From assembly GCA_034509925.1 (NCBI GenBank), contig CM067529.1:4721001-4785000 (forward strand): 64,000 nucleotides of DNA, read 5' to 3'. Position numbers and translations under genes: made by a program. Below the pieces are notes generated by a model. It saw nothing but the letters and a program-made list of their open reading frames with translations. It was not told the DNA's origin and made no database searches. Of this stretch, positions 59,801-64,000 are shown in pieces. Positions within the stretch are counted from its first letter, which is position 1. The number at the start of each line of letters is the position of its first letter. The DNA is from Hirudinaria manillensis (Eukaryota; Annelida; Clitellata; Hirudinida; Hirudinidae).

Positions 59801-62716
59801 GGAATGACTCTGATGCTTCTCTCGAAGCCATTAACCTCTCAGAAAAACAGAAATTTATGGATGGCAATAAGGTTTGATTGCATTGATTTTAATTGCCATG
59901 TTTTAATTCAGGGGTCTACAAACTCTTGTCTCTATGACTTTCTTTTTATTGGATTTCTGATCTGACCTTGTGCCCCTCCCCTGTTATTTATTATTGCATC
60001 CAAACTAATAGTATTGGGAGATCAATGCTACTATAGTATTAAAACATAAAATTTGTTCAAAATATCAATACTAGAAGAAATTCCACTTCTACAATTCTAA
60101 TCACTGTGAAAGGATCTTTGTGATTTCAGCTGATAGCCATCATATCAGAGGCAGCCAGCTCAGGTATTTCACTCCAGGCTGACAGGAGGGCAACCAATCA
60201 AAGGAGGAGAGTCCACATCACCCTCGAGCTTCCCTGGAGTGCCGACAGGGCGATCCAGCAATTCGGTTTGCACTTTCAATTCCTCGGACGTTGTTACCCG
60301 TCCATTAGGGCTTCACTTGTTACATGGTTCAAAATTGCATTCAGGTCGAACTCACAGGTCAAACCAGGTCAGTGCTCCTGAATACGTCTTTTTGATCTCT
60401 AAGTTGGCAGGAGAAAGAAGATTTGCTTCCACTGTTGCCAAAAGGCTCGAGTGCTTGGTTAGATATAAATATTTATTTATCTTTCGAATTTTATTATAGT
60501 TTAGGTTATGTAGGTCATTAGGTATTGTAGGTTTGTTGTGAGGGTTAAATATTCTATATTATAAGTATACCTTTATTAATTTTATAATACTTTAATTAAC
60601 AGGGTATTATAAATATATATTGGAGTTTAGCAGAAGCCAATTAATTTTTGTAGGGTGCACTCACTCATGGTGACAGGAGAGCTGCTGAAGCGAGAGATCT
60701 CAGTCAGTTCAACATCGACAACAAGGTCCATTTGTCTATCTTTTTGTATTTACAAACATTTATTCATTAAAATAATATTTAAATATAATTAAATTAATTC
60801 TTTGGAGCTTACGGATAAAATAGGTATTCTCGATAAAATTCAACATAGATTGCCTGAACGCTTCTTTCGTTTTCAGTTCGGTCACTCGGCTCTCGATGCG
60901 GTTCTAAAGTCGGTCATCGGAGTCGAGAAACCCCTCGTTTCTCCGGGCAACGACGACAGTGAAACGGAAGCATTTTTCAGGAGTGAGTGGATTTTCTTGA
61001 CCACGTCATGTTACTCTTGTTGTCGAGTTGCTTTGTTCTGATGACGTTGTCGTCTTAAAACTGCGAATGGCATCGGCAGCCTTCAAGTCCTTTCGTTTGT
61101 AAATAAAGAAATTAGTTGGCTGATTAATTATTTATTAATTATTATTATTATTATAATTAATTATTATTAATTAATTAATTCATTGTGTAGTTAGTTTCCC
61201 TGCTTGAAATGTTAATCCATTGACATTTGTAGAAGTTCGACCGAGTCTCGTCGGAGTTGGACTGCTGAACAAGACGCCAGCTTCCTTTGTCATTGAGAAA
61301 GGTTTGTTGTTATAAATGTTTGCATTTTAGAGTATTTCTTTTGTTATGGCTTTTTGTAAGTTTGAGTGGTCATTAATTGTATTGAAAATAAGTAGATTGT
61401 ATATGGCATCATTCTTCAATGATTGACATTCTCATGTCAACTTGTGATACTCCCAACAGCTTTCTCTTCTCATCATATACTTTTTTTTCCTAAAATGGCT
61501 TTATATTTTCAGATTCATGTAACATAACAAAGTTCTTGAACAGAATATTGGGCATGGAGGTGGAGATACAAAACTCTTTATTTGCCTACTTCACAAATAC
61601 TCTTGGGAAAGTCATCATGGATGCAAAAAAAGAAGGAAAGTGGGATCTCGGGATTTTGGGTTGGTTTAGTTTTTCATATGATTTATATCAACAACATCAA
61701 AAGAACAACTACAGCAATGTTTTATTGGAAAATTATTAAAAAAACAGTTGAAAGTATAATTCATCTTTATTGCAGATATTGGTTCATCTGGTGAAATAGT
61801 TGAGGAATTGAAGAGAGAAAAATTTAAAATCTTAGTTTCTGAAATACATACATCTGTGGTCCTTCACACCATAAGTGTTGACAGGGGTTTCAACTGGGAA
61901 GCTGCCCAAAAGTTGGCAGAGAAGCACACGGGTGCAGACGACGGGATATACAAATCTAAAGCGGTTTGTTTGACTTGTTTCTACGTCTGTTTGTGATATT
62001 TGAATATGGCAGATAGCTTGAAAATCATTTTACATTCATCGATCAGGCCGAGGTGTTCGATCGGCCCCTGTACGTACTCGCCGTGTCGAAAAAAGATCAG
62101 AAAAACGAAAAGTGGTTCGAAATTTATAAACCGAGCAACGGCAAGCAGCCGAACCTCTTGTCGCACAAAGATCTTAAAAAATCTTACGAGAAGGTATTAA
62201 TACCCACCGAAAAAGTCATTTCATTCTGGCAGAAGCATTACGATCGATCTCTCGAAATGTGCTCCCACAAATACGAGTAAGCATTATTCTTTTTTTTCTA
62301 TGCATTTTGGTGCTCATCCCGTTTCAATCCTCAACCAATTGCACCTTAGGAAAGGATATTGCTTGAAAACTACGTGCGAAGTAGGAAAAAGATCGAGGAT
62401 CTACCACGTCCTGAGCGGTTCCGTCCTGAGCGTCTGGACCAACATGGAGCGAGTGTTGAGCAAGAGCCAAACGGCCAAGGACGGCCGATTGCAAGTCATC
62501 AGGCTTAGGACCAGCAACAACCAGCGCATCGTGGGGGTTCTCATTCACCATTCCATAATGGAGGCACTCATGCAGACCTTGAAATCGGGCAACACTAATA
62601 ATCCCCTGCCAGCCAATGCCGCACCTTTCAGGGCCCACTTTTCCTCCTCGACGCCGGACCTGTTGCACTCCCCGGCCATGCACTGGGGTCAGTCCAATGG
62701 CTCCGACAGGCGATGA
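53848..62716 (+). CDS. sno: Strawberry notch (SBNO) helicase-like transcriptional regulator
   Basis: At least two dozen exons; early ones are 53848-55020, 55081-55176, 56158-56463, 56585-56675, 56942-57236, 57308-57398, 57469-57630, 57703-57838, 57907-58012, 58086-58239, 58310-58492. The first exon encodes a long Ser/Asn/Gln-rich region; exon 2 has [15 protein letters not shown]. The helicase-like core starts with [18 protein letters not shown] and has Walker [11 protein letters not shown], Walker B in [10 protein letters not shown], and [14 protein letters not shown]. An acidic-basic insert follows ([25 protein letters not shown]), then the second lobe: [60 protein letters not shown], and [15 protein letters not shown]. 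The end ([34 protein letters not shown]) is also typical. SBNO proteins are nuclear regulators of Notch, EGFR and Wnt outputs. One intron is GC-AG. The stop is followed by AATAAA at 62884-62889. Confidence 0.97.
57399..57468 (+). other. GC-AG intron in SBNO
   Basis: The donor is AAG|GCATGT and the acceptor TTTTTTAG|TTT, 70 nt. Removal joins VYSLNK to [12 protein letters not shown] in phase 0, matching human SBNO1 across the junction (HSLNKFKYGKISSK). The nearest GT (GCAT|GTCTTC) would shift phase and give an immediate stop. Confidence 0.9.
61121..61180. repeat. AT-only simple repeat (TTA/TTAATT) in an SBNO intron
   Basis: Sixty bases made almost only of ATT, TTA and TTAATTAA units within an intron. 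Ordinary low-complexity intronic sequence. Confidence 0.85.
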
Positions 62717-64000
62717 GCGACTCTCCGGTCGATTTTGTTTTCCGGATTCGCCCGGCCCGCTTTCATCCTTCCAGAGAGAAATCTAAGACTGCTGATGAAG
62801 ACATTTGTTTACTTGCATTGATAGTGCTGTGATATGCGTGGTGATTTGTAAACCACTTGTAGATATTACCATTGACTAATGTTAATAAAATGACAGTAAA
62901 GGCTTAGGGCACGGTCCTATCCTAGCTTTGGCCCGAAGCATAAATTATTCGCTCTGTGTTTAAGAAAGTATTTGTTAGGAATGAAAGAAATAATGCTTAA
63001 ATATTTATTGCTAAGTGGAGTGTGGGGATGCTTTTGTGTATTTCTTTTGAGTAGATTGATAGATATCCATCCCGAGGTTGCTGTTCCCCAGGGTCGAGTG
63101 GGCGTTTGGTCTTTGACTTTTCAGAAATTGTTCTCGTTTTGTTTGGATTGCTGTCAATTAAAAGCAGATTAATGCGTAGTTGTTGGATACCTGCTTAACT
63201 ACTGATCCACTGATCGTTGGTTATTGAAGGGGTTTGCACTGGCTCGTTGCCTAGTGGTTGGCGCGTAGATTTGTAATTATTTACTGGGAGCAAACAAGGC
63301 CTCTAATTGGGCTTTCTGTAGTCTTCGTTCGACTTCTGAAAAACCATTTAGAGAGCGGATTGGATATGGGACCTCTTACGGAGCAGTTTCAAAGGAGTTT
63401 ATTATGCTTAGATCAGTTTGGAGTCGTTAGTCGTCGTTTGGAGGTATGACGCAGTTGTGCGGGAGATCCGGGCTGGTTTGATGTTCGGAAAAATTGTTTC
63501 ATGACGTTTTTATTTGCTTTTGTATTTGAATTTAAGCTTGGTAAATAGTTGTACCTATGGCTATAGCTAAATGATATTAAATAATTGAAAACGCCCAAGG
63601 TACAATTTCTTTTTTTTTTCGATTTTCTCAAGAAAAAAGTTAATTTGACTCTTTCGACTTTTAGTTATTTTCGAAATTTCTTGAGGGGTGAATTTTCCAT
63701 TTTCAAAATCCGTGCGTCAAAGTCAAACATTTAACCCTACTTATTTCCGCTATCTCCATTATCTTGCGCAGCCAACATTCCTTGGTAGGTCATTAGTGAA
63801 GCGCCCCTCTAATGCATTGTGAAATCTCTGACTTTGTTCGACGTGCCTAAGCAAAATTTGATTACAAAATAAGTCTTAATGATATTATTTGATAGATAGA
63901 ACAAGACCAAAACTTGATTTCATATCTGAGCAACCTTTCTGCCAGCATGTCATCTCAGCCTTTATCTGGAGGGGAGCAAACTAGACCCTTCCTCATGAAA
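62717..64000. other. SBNO 3' UTR and downstream flank
   Basis: The AATAAA at 62884-62889, 168 nt past the stop, suggests the transcript ends near 62.9 kb. The remaining 1.1 kb has short open frames (such as 62972-63172) without domains or splice support. I see no tRNA or other gene. Confidence 0.5.

Noticed and set aside
63236-63290. tRNA-like start (CCTAGTGGTTGGCGCG) near the window end
   Set aside because: It resembles a tRNA A-box, but there is no GGTTCGA-type B-box at the right distance and no cloverleaf pairing that I can fold.
1-64000. A hidden novel multi-gene system
   Set aside because: Nearly every well-supported gene belongs to a known animal family, and the neighbours show no shared pathway, shared regulation motif or operon-like spacing. 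I do not see evidence for one.

Overview
This is an AT-rich nuclear segment from an animal with a compact genome. Genes lie on both strands, mostly a few hundred bases to 3.5 kb apart. Coding regions are broken by short introns; the smallest I could define exactly are 58, 59, 63 and 70 nt. The gene set (class III POU factor, XRCC1, FRMD8, a ZNRF3/RNF43-type E3 ligase, MKK4, strawberry notch) points to a metazoan. A prag01/COX7B-type small mitochondrial protein fits an invertebrate, but I cannot name the lineage. I see no viral, plasmid, CRISPR or clear transposon sequence. Exon boundaries were worked out by hand from splice signals, reading phase and family conservation, so single-base errors are possible.

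Layout. 2.6-4.7 kb (-): POU class III transcription factor, two exons, with an octamer-containing upstream region to about 8 kb. 8.3-12.7 kb (-): USF3-like bHLH protein. 13.7-18.5 kb (-): complete 15-exon XRCC1. 19.5-22.7 kb (+): three small genes, namely a one-TM micro-protein, a DNAJ/TM protein and a prag01/COX7B-like protein. 23.2-25.9 kb (-): USP20/USP33. 28.0-31.0 kb (+): FRMD8. 31.6-35.3 kb (-): ZNRF3/RNF43-type transmembrane E3. 36.4-37.5 kb (+): NTAQ1. 38.7-39.8 kb (-): an unrecognised helical protein. 41.3-43.1 kb (+): YJU2B/CCDC130. 44.5-46.6 kb (-): MKK4. 46.7-47.9 kb: fragments that may be coding but are unassigned. 48.2-51.9 kb (-): neuropathy-target-esterase type PNPLA6/7. 53.8-62.7 kb (+): strawberry notch (SBNO).

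The genes do not form one pathway; the order is ordinary eukaryotic gene order. Several neighbours are divergent and may share promoters (USP20/33 with FRMD8, the E3 ligase with NTAQ1, PNPLA6/7 with SBNO). Two loci touch protein fate from different sides (USP20/33, NTAQ1), one touches Wnt receptor turnover (ZNRF3/RNF43), and FRMD8 is a cofactor of the iRhom/ADAM17 system.

I did not find a convincing undescribed system. The most useful observations are GC-AG introns supported by intact protein domains, a duplicated element with an E2F-like site upstream of XRCC1, a catalytic cysteine codon split by an intron in NTAQ1, a stop-free 63-nt intron in PNPLA6/7, and a GC-rich stretch open in all three frames beyond the RING exon of the E3 ligase.
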